Below, piece after piece: positions 31,548-41,144 of a stretch of DNA of 64,000 nt. The stretch's first letter is position 1, and each line of letters starts with the position of its first letter. The notes under the pieces are model-generated. The model did no database searches. It was not told where the DNA came from and was given only the letters and a program-made list of their open reading frames with translations. The translations under genes and the position numbers were made by a program. Origin of the DNA: Pseudomonas fluorescens (GTDB lineage: Bacteria > Pseudomonadota > Gammaproteobacteria > Pseudomonadales > Pseudomonadaceae); contig NZ_OZ024668.1 of the NCBI RefSeq assembly GCF_902497775.2, positions 891,826 through 955,825 on the forward strand, in the 5' to 3' direction.

Positions 31548-32261
31548 ATGCAGCCACTGCCACCGCGAGCAGTAACAGCCATCTGTCATGCCCTGCAGGA
31601 GCAGATCGAGCATGGCCTCCTGTCGCCCGGCTGCAAGCTGCCGGCCGAACGCAAGTTGAGCGAAGTGTTCGACACCACGCGTATCACCCTGCGTGAGGCG
31701 CTGGTGCAACTGGAGGCGCGTGGCCTGATCTACCGCGAGGAGCGGCGGGGCTGGTTTGTCGCGCCCGAGCGGCTGACCTACGACCTGATCCAGCGCAGCC
31801 ACTTTCACGCCATGGTCCGCGACCAGGGCCGCGAGGCGCGCACCGAGCTGTTGTCGGCGCGCCTGCAGCCGGCGGCGGCAGCGGTATGCGCGCGGCTGCA
31901 ACTGGCGCCGCTGTCGAGCGTGATCCAGATCTGCCGGCTACGGCGCATTGATGGTCGTGCGGTGCTGTATGCCGAGCACTACCTGAACCCCGAGTACTTC
32001 CCGGGCATTCTCGACCACGACCTGAGTCAGTCGCTGACCGAGCTGTATGCCGGCCGTTACGGCATCGTATACGGGCGGGTGCGTTTCGAGATCCTGCCCA
32101 CCGCCTTGCCGGTGGCGGCAGCGCTGGCGCTCAAGGTCTCGGCTGGCAGCCCCGGGCTGCACATCACCCGGGTCAACAGTGACCAGCACGGGCGGCTGAT
32201 CGACTGTGACCTTGAGTATTGGCGCCATGATGCGATCCGCATCAAGGCCGAAGCCGGTTAG
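31548..32261 (+). CDS. GntR-family regulator with UTRA sensor domain
   Basis: A 237-residue regulator with an N-terminal winged HTH (LPAERKLSEVFDTTRITLREALVQLEARGLIYREERRGWFV region, ~30-75) and a C-terminal UTRA ligand domain (~95-235). It is divergent from the ABC-importer operon and almost certainly controls it. UTRA regulators bind small molecules such as sugars, amino acids or phosphonates (PhnF/PhnR). ATG 31548 is used; a TTG one codon earlier is a weaker option. A perfect palindrome lies close upstream. The gene overlaps the convergent MscS gene by four bases. Confidence 0.9.
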   Translation: MQPLPPRAVTAICHALQEQIEHGLLSPGCKLPAERKLSEVFDTTRITLREALVQLEARGLIYREERRGWFVAPERLTYDLIQRSHFHAMVRDQGREARTELLSARLQPAAAAVCARLQLAPLSSVIQICRLRRIDGRAVLYAEHYLNPEYFPGILDHDLSQSLTELYAGRYGIVYGRVRFEILPTALPVAAALALKVSAGSPGLHITRVNSDQHGRLIDCDLEYWRHDAIRIKAEAG

Positions 32262-34417
32262 GCCTTGGGCGGGCTTTCGCTGAACGGTGTGCTGGCGTCG
32301 GCGGTGATGACCTGCACGCTCAAGCGCGGCGTCGCCAGGTCCAGGCCGGCCTCATCGAGCTGACGCTTGAGCGCCAGGTTGAACGCCCGCGACACTTCCC
32401 ACTGCTTGATCGGCGCGGTCTTGAAACGGGCGCGCAGGATCGCTGAACCCGACTCGAAACTCTCCACCCCCTGCAACTCCAGCGGCGACCAGATGTTGCG
32501 GCGCATCAGCGGGTCGTTGCGCATCTTCTGCCCGACATCGCGGATCAGGGTGATTGCCTGGTCGATGTTCATGCTGTGCGGGATGGCCACGCGGAAGATC
32601 GCGTAGCCGAACTCGCGGGAGTAGTTCTTGATGCTCTTGATCTCGCTGAACGGGATGGTGTGGACGATGCCGTCGATATCGCGCAGGCGCACGGTACGGA
32701 TGGTCAGGCCCTCGACCGTGCCCAGGTGGCCGCCGACATCGACGTAGTCGTCGATGGCCAGGGAGTCTTCGATGATGATGAACAGCCCGGTGATCAGGTC
32801 GGCAACCAGCGACTGTGCGCCAAAACCGATGGCCAGGCCGATGACACCGGCACCGGCCAGCAGCGGGGTGACGTTCATGCCCATGTTGGCCAGGGCGACG
32901 ATCACCGCAATGATGAAGATCGCCACGAATAGCACGTTGCGGATCAGCGGCATCATGGTTTGCGCGCGGGCATTGGCCAGGCCTTTGCGCGAGCGGGTCA
33001 GGGCGTGGTGCACGGCGGTGTCGGCGAGAATCCACACCAGCCAGGCGGCGATCAGGGTACCGGCCAGGCCGAACAGGCGCACCGCCACTTCATGGCCTTC
33101 GCCTTCGGCAAAGCCGATCAGCGAAAAGCCCCAGACGCGCAGGCCCAGCTCGATGAACACCAGCCAGATGGCCAGGTGCACCAGGGTGTAGGTGAAGCTC
33201 TTCAGGCGTTCCGAGTACACCGCCTGGCGACGGTTGGCGCGCTGCGGCTTGAGCCCGTGGCGGCGCACCAGGCCGTTGATGACCATGCACAGAATCAGCA
33301 GCACGGTGCACATCAGCGACTGGCGCAGGGCGGTACTGGTGTCGCCGGCGGAGATGAAGGTGGCGATCAGCGAGATCGCCACCAGCACCAGCGCCGGCAG
33401 GTACCAGAAGGTCCCGAGGATCTCGATGGTGTCGCTCAACGCCCGCCGGGTCAGGCGCCGGGACAGTGGCTGGTTGCGGATCAGGTGGGCGATGGGGCGG
33501 CGAAAGCGCAGGATGAACAGCCCGGAGGACAACCCGGCAAGGATGTTGGCCAGGGTCGCCAGCGTGTGCGCCAGGTGGTCGCCCAAGGCGCTGGCCATGC
33601 GCGGATCGTTCATGGCCTCGCCAAAGGCGGCAAAGCTGCCGATCAGCCACAGCGGGCGGAACGCCTGGTGGCGGAGAATGTGCAGGGCACGGTGGCGGTG
33701 CGGTCCGTCGAGCAGGGAGAAGGCGATGACGCAGATCGCCGAGAAGCAGGTACCGACCACCAGCGCATAGGCCAGGACCATGGCCATCGACTTGCCCAGG
33801 GACGGCGGCAGGGCGAAGCTCAGGTACACGGTAATGATCAGTGCCACCAGCCACGGACCGAGCTTGCGCAGGGCGAAGCGCACCAGATCCCAGGTGCGCG
33901 GATGTTGCGGCAGTTCTTCGGTCAGGCCAAAGCGCAGGCGCACCTTGTGGCTGACCCAGTTCAGGGCGTAGGCGAGCAAACTCCAGAGGGCGATGATGGC
34001 GGCAAAGCCGAACAGGATCGGCGGCCATTCGTGCCAGGGCACCAGGCGCGCATCCAGCTCGATCTGCGCCAGGTCAAGCTCGCGGGTCCAGCGGTTGAAC
34101 GGGCTGGCTTCGCCACTGAACTGTTTTTCCAGTTCGGCGAAGGTGCCGCCGATCAGACCCAGCACGCCTTGTTCGGCACTGGGCTGCGCCTGCTTGGTGC
34201 TGTCGCGCAGTTTTTTCAGGTCGGCCAGCAGCTTGGCCCGTTGCTGGTCGTTCTCCAGGCTCTTGATCACTTCGTCCAGTGACTGGGCCAGGGGTTCGGT
34301 CGCTTCGGGCTGGGCCTTGCTGCCGCCGCCGAGCAGGCCCGGCAGGCCGGCGGCGTGCGCTGGCGCAACCAAGAGCAAGGGCAGAAGCAGGAGAATAACG
34401 CGGAAAAAGACAGGCAC
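32258..34417 (-). CDS. Large MscS-family mechanosensitive channel
   Basis: A 719-residue protein: signal peptide (VILLLLPLLLVAPAHAAG), a periplasmic region to ~residue 125, about ten hydrophobic segments, then the conserved MscS core (GMNVTPLLAGAGVIGLAIGFGAQSLVADLITGLF region, ~510-545; FSEIKSIKNYS) and a cytoplasmic C-terminus. It is much longer than MscS and resembles YbdG/YbiO-type members. It should open under osmotic down-shock. The start is GTG at 34417, the only start giving the signal peptide; no strong ribosome site is seen. Confidence 0.92.
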   Translation of the reverse strand: MPVFFRVILLLLPLLLVAPAHAAGLPGLLGGGSKAQPEATEPLAQSLDEVIKSLENDQQRAKLLADLKKLRDSTKQAQPSAEQGVLGLIGGTFAELEKQFSGEASPFNRWTRELDLAQIELDARLVPWHEWPPILFGFAAIIALWSLLAYALNWVSHKVRLRFGLTEELPQHPRTWDLVRFALRKLGPWLVALIITVYLSFALPPSLGKSMAMVLAYALVVGTCFSAICVIAFSLLDGPHRHRALHILRHQAFRPLWLIGSFAAFGEAMNDPRMASALGDHLAHTLATLANILAGLSSGLFILRFRRPIAHLIRNQPLSRRLTRRALSDTIEILGTFWYLPALVLVAISLIATFISAGDTSTALRQSLMCTVLLILCMVINGLVRRHGLKPQRANRRQAVYSERLKSFTYTLVHLAIWLVFIELGLRVWGFSLIGFAEGEGHEVAVRLFGLAGTLIAAWLVWILADTAVHHALTRSRKGLANARAQTMMPLIRNVLFVAIFIIAVIVALANMGMNVTPLLAGAGVIGLAIGFGAQSLVADLITGLFIIIEDSLAIDDYVDVGGHLGTVEGLTIRTVRLRDIDGIVHTIPFSEIKSIKNYSREFGYAIFRVAIPHSMNIDQAITLIRDVGQKMRNDPLMRRNIWSPLELQGVESFESGSAILRARFKTAPIKQWEVSRAFNLALKRQLDEAGLDLATPRLSVQVITADASTPFSESPPKA

Positions 34418-34465
34418 CGGACAATCAACCTCAAAACGATCAATCGCCCGAGTGTAGTGTATTTG

Positions 34466-34630
34466 TCAGTTGAGTTTCTCGAGGATCTTCCAGCACATGA
34501 TGCCGATCATACCCAGGGTACCGACCCACATCATCAGCACGCCGATGTTGCGATCGCGCATGTTGAAGCCCACGGTCAGCAGGATCAGGCCGGCGATGAC
34601 CGGAAGGAATAGAGAGGCAAAGGCTGACAT
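34466..34630 (-). CDS. Small two-helix membrane protein
   Basis: A 54-residue protein with two hydrophobic segments (LFLPVIAGLILLTVGF and LMMWVGTLGMIGIMCWKIL) joined by a short polar turn, NMRDRNI. AAGGA lies nine bases before the ATG. I do not recognise its function. It is encoded 48 bases before the MscS channel gene on the same strand and could be co-transcribed with it. Confidence 0.72.
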   Translation of the reverse strand: MSAFASLFLPVIAGLILLTVGFNMRDRNIGVLMMWVGTLGMIGIMCWKILEKLN

Positions 34631-34718
34631 GCGGCAAGGTCCTTGTACTTGAGAGTTATGGCTCAAGCATAGCGGGATTCGCCAGGGGGAGGGTTGATCG
34701 GGATCAGGCTGGTGGATC

Positions 34719-34754
34719 TCATCGCGGGGCAAGTCGAGCCGTCGCACCGCGATG
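34719..34754. repeat. Partial REP element
   Basis: ATCGCGGGGCAAGTCGAGCCGTCGCACCGCGAT carries REP ends (ATCGCGG and CCGCGAT) but a variant core. It lies between apeB and the small membrane-protein gene. Confidence 0.6.
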
Positions 34755-34760
34755 CTTTCA

Positions 34761-36050
34761 TCAAGGCAAATCGCGACTGCGATAGAACGCCGTCAGCACC
34801 TTGACCAGGTGCGCCAGGTCATGGCTGCCGCACAGCTCGCGGATCGAGTGCATGGCGAAGGTCGGCAGGCCGATGTCGACGGTGCGCACGCCCAGGTGGC
34901 TGGCGGTGATCGGGCCGATGGTCGAGCCGCAACCCATGTCGCTGCGCACCACGAAGCTCTGCACCGGTACTTCTTCGGCCATGCACAGGTGGCGGAAGAA
35001 ACCGGCGGTTTCGCTGTTGGTGGCGTAGCGCTGGTTGTTGTTGACCTTGATCACCGGGCCGGCATTGAGCTTGGGCCCGTGGTTGCCGTCGTGCTTGTCG
35101 GCGTAGTTGGGGTGCACGCCGTGGGCGTTGTCGGCCGAAACCAGCAGCGAGCGCTGGATGGCGCGGACAAAGTCGTCGCCATCGGGCAGCAGGCGGCGCA
35201 GGGTCTGTTCGAGCATCGGGCCGTCGGCGCCACAGGCCGAGCAGGAGCCCACCTCTTCGTGGTCGTTGCACACCAGTACGCAGGTTTCGTCGCTGTCGGC
35301 ATTGAGCAGCGCCTGCAGGCCGGCATAGCAGGACAACAGGTTGTCCAGGCGGGCGCCAGCGATGAACTCGCCGTGCAGGCCGATCAGGGCAGCGCTCTGG
35401 GTGTCGTAGAAGCTCAGCTCGTAGTCCAGCACCACATCGGCATTGAGGCCGTGCTCGCGGGCCAGCTGGTCGGTGAGCAGCGCGCGAAAATCGACGCGCT
35501 CGTCACCGGCGACCTGGGCCAGGATTGGCGGCAGCTCGGTCTGCGGGTTGATTGCCCAGCCTTCGTTGGCGGTACGGTTGAGGTGGATCGCAAGGTTCGG
35601 GATCACCGCGATCGGCAGCTTGAAGTCGACCCGTTGGCTTTCGACCTTGCCGTCACGGCGGAAGGTAACCCGCCCGGCCAGCGACAGGTCACGGTCGAAC
35701 CACGGCGCGAGCAGGGCGCCGCCGTAGACTTCTACGCCCAGTTGCCAGAAGCCCTGGCGCTGCAGCTCGGGCTGCGGCTTGACCCGCAGGCACGGGCTGT
35801 CGGTGTGGGCGCCGACCAGGCGGATGCCATCGAGCAGCGGCGAGTGACGGCCGAGCTTGAAGGCGATGATCGAGGAATCGTTGCGGGTCAGGTAGTAGCG
35901 ACCGCCGGCCACGGTGGCCCAGCTGTCGCGCTCGTCCAGGCGCTGGTAACCGGCGGCATCGAGGCGCTGGGCCAGGGCGGCGGTGGCGTGGAACGGCGTA
36001 GGGGAGGCCTTGAGGAAGTCGATCAGGCCTTGATTCAGTGCATCGCGCAT
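34761..36050 (-). CDS. apeB: M18-family aminopeptidase
   Basis: A 429-residue metallo-aminopeptidase of the M18 (aspartyl aminopeptidase/ApeB) family. Zinc ligands and catalytic acids are seen in [31 protein letters not shown] and, near the C-terminus, the [11 protein letters not shown] and MHSIRE stretches. Length is typical of the family. It removes N-terminal acidic or neutral residues from peptides in the cytoplasm. The gene stands alone between REP elements. Confidence 0.94.
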   Translation of the reverse strand: MRDALNQGLIDFLKASPTPFHATAALAQRLDAAGYQRLDERDSWATVAGGRYYLTRNDSSIIAFKLGRHSPLLDGIRLVGAHTDSPCLRVKPQPELQRQGFWQLGVEVYGGALLAPWFDRDLSLAGRVTFRRDGKVESQRVDFKLPIAVIPNLAIHLNRTANEGWAINPQTELPPILAQVAGDERVDFRALLTDQLAREHGLNADVVLDYELSFYDTQSAALIGLHGEFIAGARLDNLLSCYAGLQALLNADSDETCVLVCNDHEEVGSCSACGADGPMLEQTLRRLLPDGDDFVRAIQRSLLVSADNAHGVHPNYADKHDGNHGPKLNAGPVIKVNNNQRYATNSETAGFFRHLCMAEEVPVQSFVVRSDMGCGSTIGPITASHLGVRTVDIGLPTFAMHSIRELCGSHDLAHLVKVLTAFYRSRDLP

Positions 36051-36113
36051 AGGTCACTCCAGACAGCAGTGGCGCGAGTTTAGCGTAGTTGGGGAGGGAT
36101 TTGTGGAGGCTCT

Positions 36114-36168
36114 ATCGCGGGGCAAGCCCGCTCCCACGAAGCCTGTGGGAGCGGGCTTGCCCCGCGAT
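36114..36168. repeat. REP inverted pair
   Basis: Perfect 24-base arms (36114-36137 and 36145-36168) with core GCGGGGCAAGCCCGCTCCCAC, between apeB and the 3' end of rluA. Confidence 0.92.
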
Positions 36169-36176
36169 GGGGCGTG

Positions 36177-36812
36177 TCAGAACGGCGCCGGACACTCGAA
36201 GCGCAGCCGCTCCCCGGAAACCGGGTGGGTAAAGCTCAGCATGCTCGCATGCAGGCACAACCGCTCATGGGCCGCCAGCGCCTCAGGATAGGCATACAGG
36301 CGGTCGCCCAGCAGCGGATGACCGATCGACAGCATGTGCACGCGCAACTGGTGCGAGCGCCCGGTGATCGGCGTCAGCTCGACCCGGCAATGGTCGCCAC
36401 AGCGCTCGACGATACGCCAGAAGGTCAGGGCATGCTTGCCCTGCTCGTGGTCGACCACGTGCCGTGGCTTGGTCGGCGGGTCGTAGCGCAGCGGCAGGTC
36501 GATGCTGCCGCTGTCGAGCTCCGGCTGGCCCCAGCACAGGGCGGTATAGGCCTTCTCGGTTTCACGGTCGTGGAACTGGCGGGACAGCTCGCGGTGACTG
36601 TCGGCGTCGCGGGCCAGAAGGATGATCCCCGAGGTTTCCCAGTCCAGGCGGTGGACGATCAGGGCATCGGGGTAGCCGTTTTCCTGCAGGCGGGTGATCA
36701 GGCAATCCTTGTTGTCTTCGGCCCGGCCCGGTACGGACAGCAGCAGGGTCGGCTTGTTGACCACCAGGATGGCGTCATCTTCATGCAGGATGTGAACGTT
36801 GGACAGCGGCAT
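36177..36812 (-). CDS. rluA: RluA-family 23S rRNA/tRNA pseudouridine synthase
   Basis: A 211-residue pseudouridine synthase with the catalytic-Asp motif HRLDWETSG and the late motif TGRSHQLRVHM. There is no N-terminal S4 domain, which fits RluA (dual specificity for 23S rRNA and tRNA position 32) rather than RluC/RluD. ATG 36812 starts the conserved sequence; an upstream ATG at 36824 adds four residues. It follows minE on the same strand across a double REP. Confidence 0.88.
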   Translation of the reverse strand: MPLSNVHILHEDDAILVVNKPTLLLSVPGRAEDNKDCLITRLQENGYPDALIVHRLDWETSGIILLARDADSHRELSRQFHDRETEKAYTALCWGQPELDSGSIDLPLRYDPPTKPRHVVDHEQGKHALTFWRIVERCGDHCRVELTPITGRSHQLRVHMLSIGHPLLGDRLYAYPEALAAHERLCLHASMLSFTHPVSGERLRFECPAPF

Positions 36813-36831
36813 TGCGTGTTCCAAAATAGCT

Positions 36832-36901
36832 GTGGGAGCGGGCTTGCCCCGCGATGCGATTTGATTGCCAGATCGCTATCGCGGGGCAAGCCCGCTCCCA
36901 C
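36832..36901. repeat. Double REP in tail-to-tail order
   Basis: Two full REPs, 36832-36855 and 36878-36901, are exact inverted copies separated by 22 bases. They lie between rluA and minE; their orientation is opposite to the pairs near 5.7 and 36.1 kb. Confidence 0.92.
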
Positions 36902-36920
36902 AGGGTGCCCGAAAACGCTA

Positions 36921-37175
36921 TCAGCGATCGGGCAGGGTGATGTTGAGTTCGAGGATCGAGCAGCTGCCCTGGTTTTCCAGAGCGACCTGCACATCATCGG
37001 AGCCGATGTTGACGTACTTGCGGATCACCTCCACCAGTTCCTTCTGCAAGGCTGGCAGGTAGTCCGGAGTAGTGCGCTGACCGCGCTCGTGCGCCACGAT
37101 GATCTGTAGACGCTCTTTCGCGACCGAGGCGGTGCTTACTTTTTTGCTGGCACGAAAGAAGTCAAAAAGGTTCAT
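36921..37175 (-). CDS. minE: Cell-division topological specificity factor MinE
   Basis: An 84-residue MinE. The N-terminus [12 protein letters not shown] is the membrane-binding helix, followed by the MinD-contacting stretch ([17 protein letters not shown]) and the beta-rich dimer domain ending LNITLPDR. It drives Min oscillation by stimulating MinD ATPase. It is three bases after minD; the three min genes form one operon. Confidence 0.96.
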   Translation of the reverse strand: MNLFDFFRASKKVSTASVAKERLQIIVAHERGQRTTPDYLPALQKELVEVIRKYVNIGSDDVQVALENQGSCSILELNITLPDR

Positions 37176-37178
37176 TGG

Positions 37179-37991
37179 TTAGTTGCCTCCAAACAGGCGC
37201 TCGAAGAATCCCTTCTTCTTCACATCAAGGAACCGATGTTCCACGTTTTTGCCCAGCAGGCGGTCAACGGTATCGCTGTAGGCCTGGCCAGCATCGCTCT
37301 GATCGTCGAGGATCACCGGCACGCCCTGGTTGGATGCCTTGAGCACCGCCTGGGATTCCGGGATCACGCCCAGCAGGGTCACCGAGAGGATTTCCTTGAC
37401 GTCTTCGACGCCAAGCATTTCGCCATTGCTGACGCGCTCCGGGTGGTAGCGGGTGATCAGCAGGTGTTCCTTGATCGGGTCTTCGTTGCGTTCGGCGCGG
37501 CGCGATTTGCTCGCCAGCAGGCCCAGCATGCGGTCCGAGTCACGTACCGAGGAGACTTCAGGGTTGGTCACCACGATCGCTTCGTCGGCGAAGTACATGG
37601 CCAGGTGGGCGCCTTTCTCGATGCCGGCCGGCGAGTCGCAGACCACGTATTCGAAGTCCTCTTTGAGCTGCATCAGGACCTTTTCCACGCCTTCCACGGT
37701 CAGCGCGTCCTTGTCGCGGGTCTGGCTTGCGGCCAACACGTAGAGGTTCTCGAGGCGCTTGTCCTTGATCAACGCTTGCTGCAGGTTGGCTTCGCCATTG
37801 ACGACGTTGACGAAGTCGTACACCACGCGGCGTTCGCAGCCCATGATCAGGTCGAGGTTACGCAGGCCGACGTCGAAGTCGACGATGACAGTCTTGTGGC
37901 CGCGCAGTGCGAGGCCGGTACCAATAGCGGCGCTGGTGGTGGTCTTACCCACACCACCCTTGCCGGATGTAACCACGAGAATCTTGGCCAA
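37179..37991 (-). CDS. minD: Septum-site determining ATPase MinD
   Basis: A 270-residue deviant-Walker ATPase with KGGVGKTT at residue ~10, switch motifs DFDVGLRNLD and CDSPAGIE, and the C-terminal amphipathic membrane-targeting helix KKKGFFERLF. It recruits MinC to the membrane and is displaced by MinE. The start codon is TTG (TTGGCCAAG), preceded by AGGGG; no ATG exists near the conserved N-terminus. The rare start may keep MinD level low relative to the ring proteins. Confidence 0.96.
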   Translation of the reverse strand: MAKILVVTSGKGGVGKTTTSAAIGTGLALRGHKTVIVDFDVGLRNLDLIMGCERRVVYDFVNVVNGEANLQQALIKDKRLENLYVLAASQTRDKDALTVEGVEKVLMQLKEDFEYVVCDSPAGIEKGAHLAMYFADEAIVVTNPEVSSVRDSDRMLGLLASKSRRAERNEDPIKEHLLITRYHPERVSNGEMLGVEDVKEILSVTLLGVIPESQAVLKASNQGVPVILDDQSDAGQAYSDTVDRLLGKNVEHRFLDVKKKGFFERLFGGN

Positions 37992-38088
37992 GGTGTTTCA
38001 CCCCTAAAGAAAAGGACGTTGAGTCCCAAAAAATACAAAAAACGGCAACATCGAAAAAAGTTGCGCAGAAAATGGCGGCAAGTATCCG

Positions 38089-38838
38089 TTAAAGACGGGT
38101 GATGTTCAACACGTCACCGGACAGGCTGACCTGTACCCCGGCCCCCCACAGCGGATCGCGGCGCAGGTCTTCGGAGACCTTGTATTGCCCGGCGATCGAG
38201 ACCATCTCGGCGGTCAGCTGCTGGCAGAAGATCCGCGCCCGGGTGTTGCCCTTGATCCCGGCCAGTGCCCGCCCACGCATTGCACCGTACACATGGATGT
38301 TGCCATCGGCGAGAAGTTCCGCACCCGGGCTGACCGACGACACCACGACCAGATCGCCGCCCTGGGCGTAGATCTGCTGGCCACCACGCACCGGAGTGGT
38401 GATGATCTTGGTCGGGCGGATAGTCGGCTCCGGCGGCGCAACGGATGCTGGCGCAGGCTCGGGCTTCTTCACTTCCGGCTCCGGCTCAAGCGGCCGCTCG
38501 CGGGCGCCGGAGGGCGGCAGCACCGGCAGGTCGATGGCGATTGCTGCGGCGATGTCTTCGATACGGCTGGCGCGGATGGCCAGGGTGCGCAGGCCATGAT
38601 GGCGGCAGACGCGCATCAGCCCGGGCAGGTCGACCGCGCCTTCGCCGGCCGGAAGTTTGTCCAGGGCCAGCACCAGTGGGGTGTTGCTGAAGAAATTCGG
38701 CGCCTGGGCCACCTTGGCCGCCAACTGCCGGTCGAGGCCTTCGAGGTTGTTCCGGGCAAGCTCGAGCACGGTAATTGCGAGCATGCTGCCCTTGAGCTGG
38801 AACACGGGGTCTTGGTCTGGCGTTTGGGATTGGCTCAT
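38089..38838 (-). CDS. minC: Septum-site determining protein MinC
   Basis: A 249-residue FtsZ-ring inhibitor. The N-terminal FtsZ-binding domain begins [14 protein letters not shown]; a proline-rich linker (~110-140) leads to the beta-helical C-terminal domain ([30 protein letters not shown]), which binds MinD. ATG 38838 is chosen; ATG 38847 three codons earlier is also possible. It is first gene of minCDE, with about 97 bases to minD. Confidence 0.95.
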   Translation of the reverse strand: MSQSQTPDQDPVFQLKGSMLAITVLELARNNLEGLDRQLAAKVAQAPNFFSNTPLVLALDKLPAGEGAVDLPGLMRVCRHHGLRTLAIRASRIEDIAAAIAIDLPVLPPSGARERPLEPEPEVKKPEPAPASVAPPEPTIRPTKIITTPVRGGQQIYAQGGDLVVVSSVSPGAELLADGNIHVYGAMRGRALAGIKGNTRARIFCQQLTAEMVSIAGQYKVSEDLRRDPLWGAGVQVSLSGDVLNITRL

Positions 38839-38959
38839 GGTCTGCATTAGGGCGGCTTGTTACGAAAAAGTGCCCAGACTTATAACGAGAACACCGGTTG
38901 GCCGCAACCCGTGCCGAACCGTTGTAGAATGCCCGGCCCTTGTCTTTCCGGAATCTTTA

Positions 38960-39892
38960 ATGGATCGCCCGCGTTTTCGTCGTTACTTTCTGCACCCGCG
39001 CTTCTGGCCGCTGTGGCTGGGCCTGGGCCTGCTGTGGCTGATCGTGCAGCTGCCATACCGGGCATTGCTGGTGATCGGCCGTGCCCTGGGGGCGCTGATG
39101 TACCTGGTGGCCGGCGAGCGCCGCTACATTGCGGCGCGCAACCTGGAGCTGTGTTTCCCCGAGTTACCGTCCGTCGAACGGCAGCGTCTGCTCAAGGAAA
39201 ATTTCGCTTCCACCGGCATCGCCTTCTTCGAAATGGCCATGAGTTGGTGGTGGCCAAAGGCCCGTTTGGCGCGCCTGGCGCACATCGAAGGGCTGGAGCA
39301 CCTGCAGGCCGCCCAGCGTGATGGCCAGGGTGCCATCCTCATGGCCCTGCATTTCACCACCCTGGAGATCGGCGCCGCACTGCTGGGCCAGCAACACACC
39401 ATCGACGGCATGTACCGCGAGCACGGCAACCCGGTGTTCGATTTCATCCAGCGCCGTGGCCGTGAGCGGCACAACCTCGATTCGCTGGCGGTGGAGCGCG
39501 AGGACGTGCGCGGCATGCTCAAACTGCTGCGCGCCGGCCGTGCCATCTGGTACGCACCCGACCAGGACTACGGCGCCAAGCAGAGCCTGTTCGTGCCACT
39601 GTTCGGCATTGAAGCGGCGACCGTCACCGCCACCACCAAGTTCGCCCGCCTGGGCAAGGCGCGGGTGATCCCTTTCACTCAGCAGCGCCTGGCCGATGGC
39701 AGCGGTTACCGGCTGGTGATTCATCCGCCGCTTGCGGATTTCCCCGGCGAGACCGAAGAGGCCGATTGCCTGCGCATCAACCAATGGATCGAAACCGTGC
39801 TGCGCGAATGCCCGGAGCAGTACCTGTGGGCGCATCGGCGCTTCAAGTCGCGCCCGCCAGGGGCACCGAAGCTTTACGAAAAACGGCGTTGA
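38960..39892 (+). CDS. Lipid A late acyltransferase (LpxL/HtrB family)
   Basis: A 310-residue inner-membrane acyltransferase with an N-terminal transmembrane helix (FWPLWLGLGLLWLIVQLPY) and the catalytic HxxxxE motif as HFTTLE (~residue 132), plus the later PDQDYG. It adds a secondary acyl chain to lipid A from acyl-ACP. Pseudomonads carry two or three paralogues, so LpxL1, LpxL2 or LpxM-like roles cannot be separated by sequence alone. It is divergent from minC. Confidence 0.92.
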   Translation: MDRPRFRRYFLHPRFWPLWLGLGLLWLIVQLPYRALLVIGRALGALMYLVAGERRYIAARNLELCFPELPSVERQRLLKENFASTGIAFFEMAMSWWWPKARLARLAHIEGLEHLQAAQRDGQGAILMALHFTTLEIGAALLGQQHTIDGMYREHGNPVFDFIQRRGRERHNLDSLAVEREDVRGMLKLLRAGRAIWYAPDQDYGAKQSLFVPLFGIEAATVTATTKFARLGKARVIPFTQQRLADGSGYRLVIHPPLADFPGETEEADCLRINQWIETVLRECPEQYLWAHRRFKSRPPGAPKLYEKRR

Positions 39893-39896
39893 GGCT

Positions 39897-39952
39897 ATCG
39901 CGGGTCAAGCCCGCTCCTACAGCTGTCTGTGGGAGCGGGCATGACCTGCGAT
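39897..39952. repeat. REP inverted pair
   Basis: Two REPs (39897-39920 and 39929-39952) as near-perfect inverted arms, with a few mismatches, directly after the acyltransferase stop. Confidence 0.88.
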
Positions 39953-39980
39953 GAACTCACCAACAATCCAGGAAGGTAAA

Positions 39981-41138
39981 ATGGCTGAACCGATCACCGG
40001 CTTGATCCTCTCCGGCGGCGGTGCCCGCGCCGCCTACCAGGTCGGAGTGCTGGCCGGCATCGCCGACCTGCTGCCGCCCGGCGCCGCCAACCCCTTCCCG
40101 GTGATCGTCGGCACCTCGGCCGGTGCCATCAATGCCGTGACCCTCGCCAGCGGCGCCACTCACTTTGCCGACGCGATTCGCCGCCTGACCAGCTTCTGGC
40201 AGGGCTTTCGCAGCCATCAGGTGCTGCGCAGCGACTGGCCCGGGGTAATCCGCCAGGCCAGCCGTTTTGTCGGACACAGCCTGCTTGGTCTCGGCTCACC
40301 CGTACCGGTGGCGCTGCTCGACAGCTCGCCCTTGCGCACCTTGCTCAACCAGCACCTGGACCTGAACGGTATTGGCCACGCCATTGAGCAGCAGCACCTG
40401 CGCGCGGTGGCGGTGACGGCCTTCGGTTACGAATCCGGCCAGGCCGTGACCTTCTACCAGGGCCGAGGCGCCATCGACCCCTGGTTGCGCCACCGGCGTA
40501 TCGGCCTGCCCACCCAATTGAGCGTCGAGCACCTGCTGGCAAGTTCGGCGATCCCGTTGCTGTTTGCCCCGGTCAAGCTTGGTGAGGAGTTCTTCGGTGA
40601 TGGTGCGGTGCGCCAGTCGGCGCCGATCAGCCCGGCGCTGCACCTGGGGGCAAGCCGGGTGCTGGTGGTCGGGGTCAGCGGCAACCCGCAGCGGCCCAAC
40701 GAAGGCGAGATGCGCCAGCGGATCTTCAGTGGTCAGCAGCCGAGCCTGGCGCAGATCGGCGGGCACATGCTCAACAGCACCTTCATTGACAGCCTGGAAG
40801 ACGATATCGAGCTGCTGCAGCGGCTCAATCACCTCAGCCACCTGATGCCCGAACACCTCGAGCGTAGGCGCCTGGGCCTGGCGCCAGTCGATGTGCTGGT
40901 GGTTGCGCCGAGCCAGCCGCTGGACGAGATCGCCGCCCGCCACCGGCGTGAGTTGCCGGCGGCCCTGCGCTTGTTCCTGCGTGGCCCGGGGGCGACCAAG
41001 ACCAGCGGCGCCGGGGTGCTCAGCTACCTGCTGTTCGAGGCCGGCTACTGCAGCGAACTGATCGAGCTCGGGCGCCACGACGCCTTGGCCAAGCGCCGCG
41101 AACTGTGTGGCTTCCTGGGCCTGCCGGCGCCCAACTGA
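39981..41138 (+). CDS. Patatin-like phospholipase
   Basis: A 385-residue cytoplasmic protein with the patatin Ser-Asp dyad: oxyanion loop LSGGGARAAYQVG, nucleophile in GTSAGAINA and Asp in FGDGAVRQ. The C-terminal ~130 residues are a DUF3336-like helical extension. It should hydrolyse phospholipid or other acyl esters. ATG 39981 has GGAAGG upstream; an upstream in-frame ATG overlaps the REP and is unlikely. It converges on mlaA, also a lipid-handling gene, seven bases away. Confidence 0.92.
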   Translation: MAEPITGLILSGGGARAAYQVGVLAGIADLLPPGAANPFPVIVGTSAGAINAVTLASGATHFADAIRRLTSFWQGFRSHQVLRSDWPGVIRQASRFVGHSLLGLGSPVPVALLDSSPLRTLLNQHLDLNGIGHAIEQQHLRAVAVTAFGYESGQAVTFYQGRGAIDPWLRHRRIGLPTQLSVEHLLASSAIPLLFAPVKLGEEFFGDGAVRQSAPISPALHLGASRVLVVGVSGNPQRPNEGEMRQRIFSGQQPSLAQIGGHMLNSTFIDSLEDDIELLQRLNHLSHLMPEHLERRRLGLAPVDVLVVAPSQPLDEIAARHRRELPAALRLFLRGPGATKTSGAGVLSYLLFEAGYCSELIELGRHDALAKRRELCGFLGLPAPN

Positions 41139-41144
41139 AGCGGC

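Noticed and set aside
36114..36901. CRISPR-like repeat cluster near rluA
   Set aside because: The repeats are REP palindromes in inverted pairs between genes, without regular spacers or cas genes.
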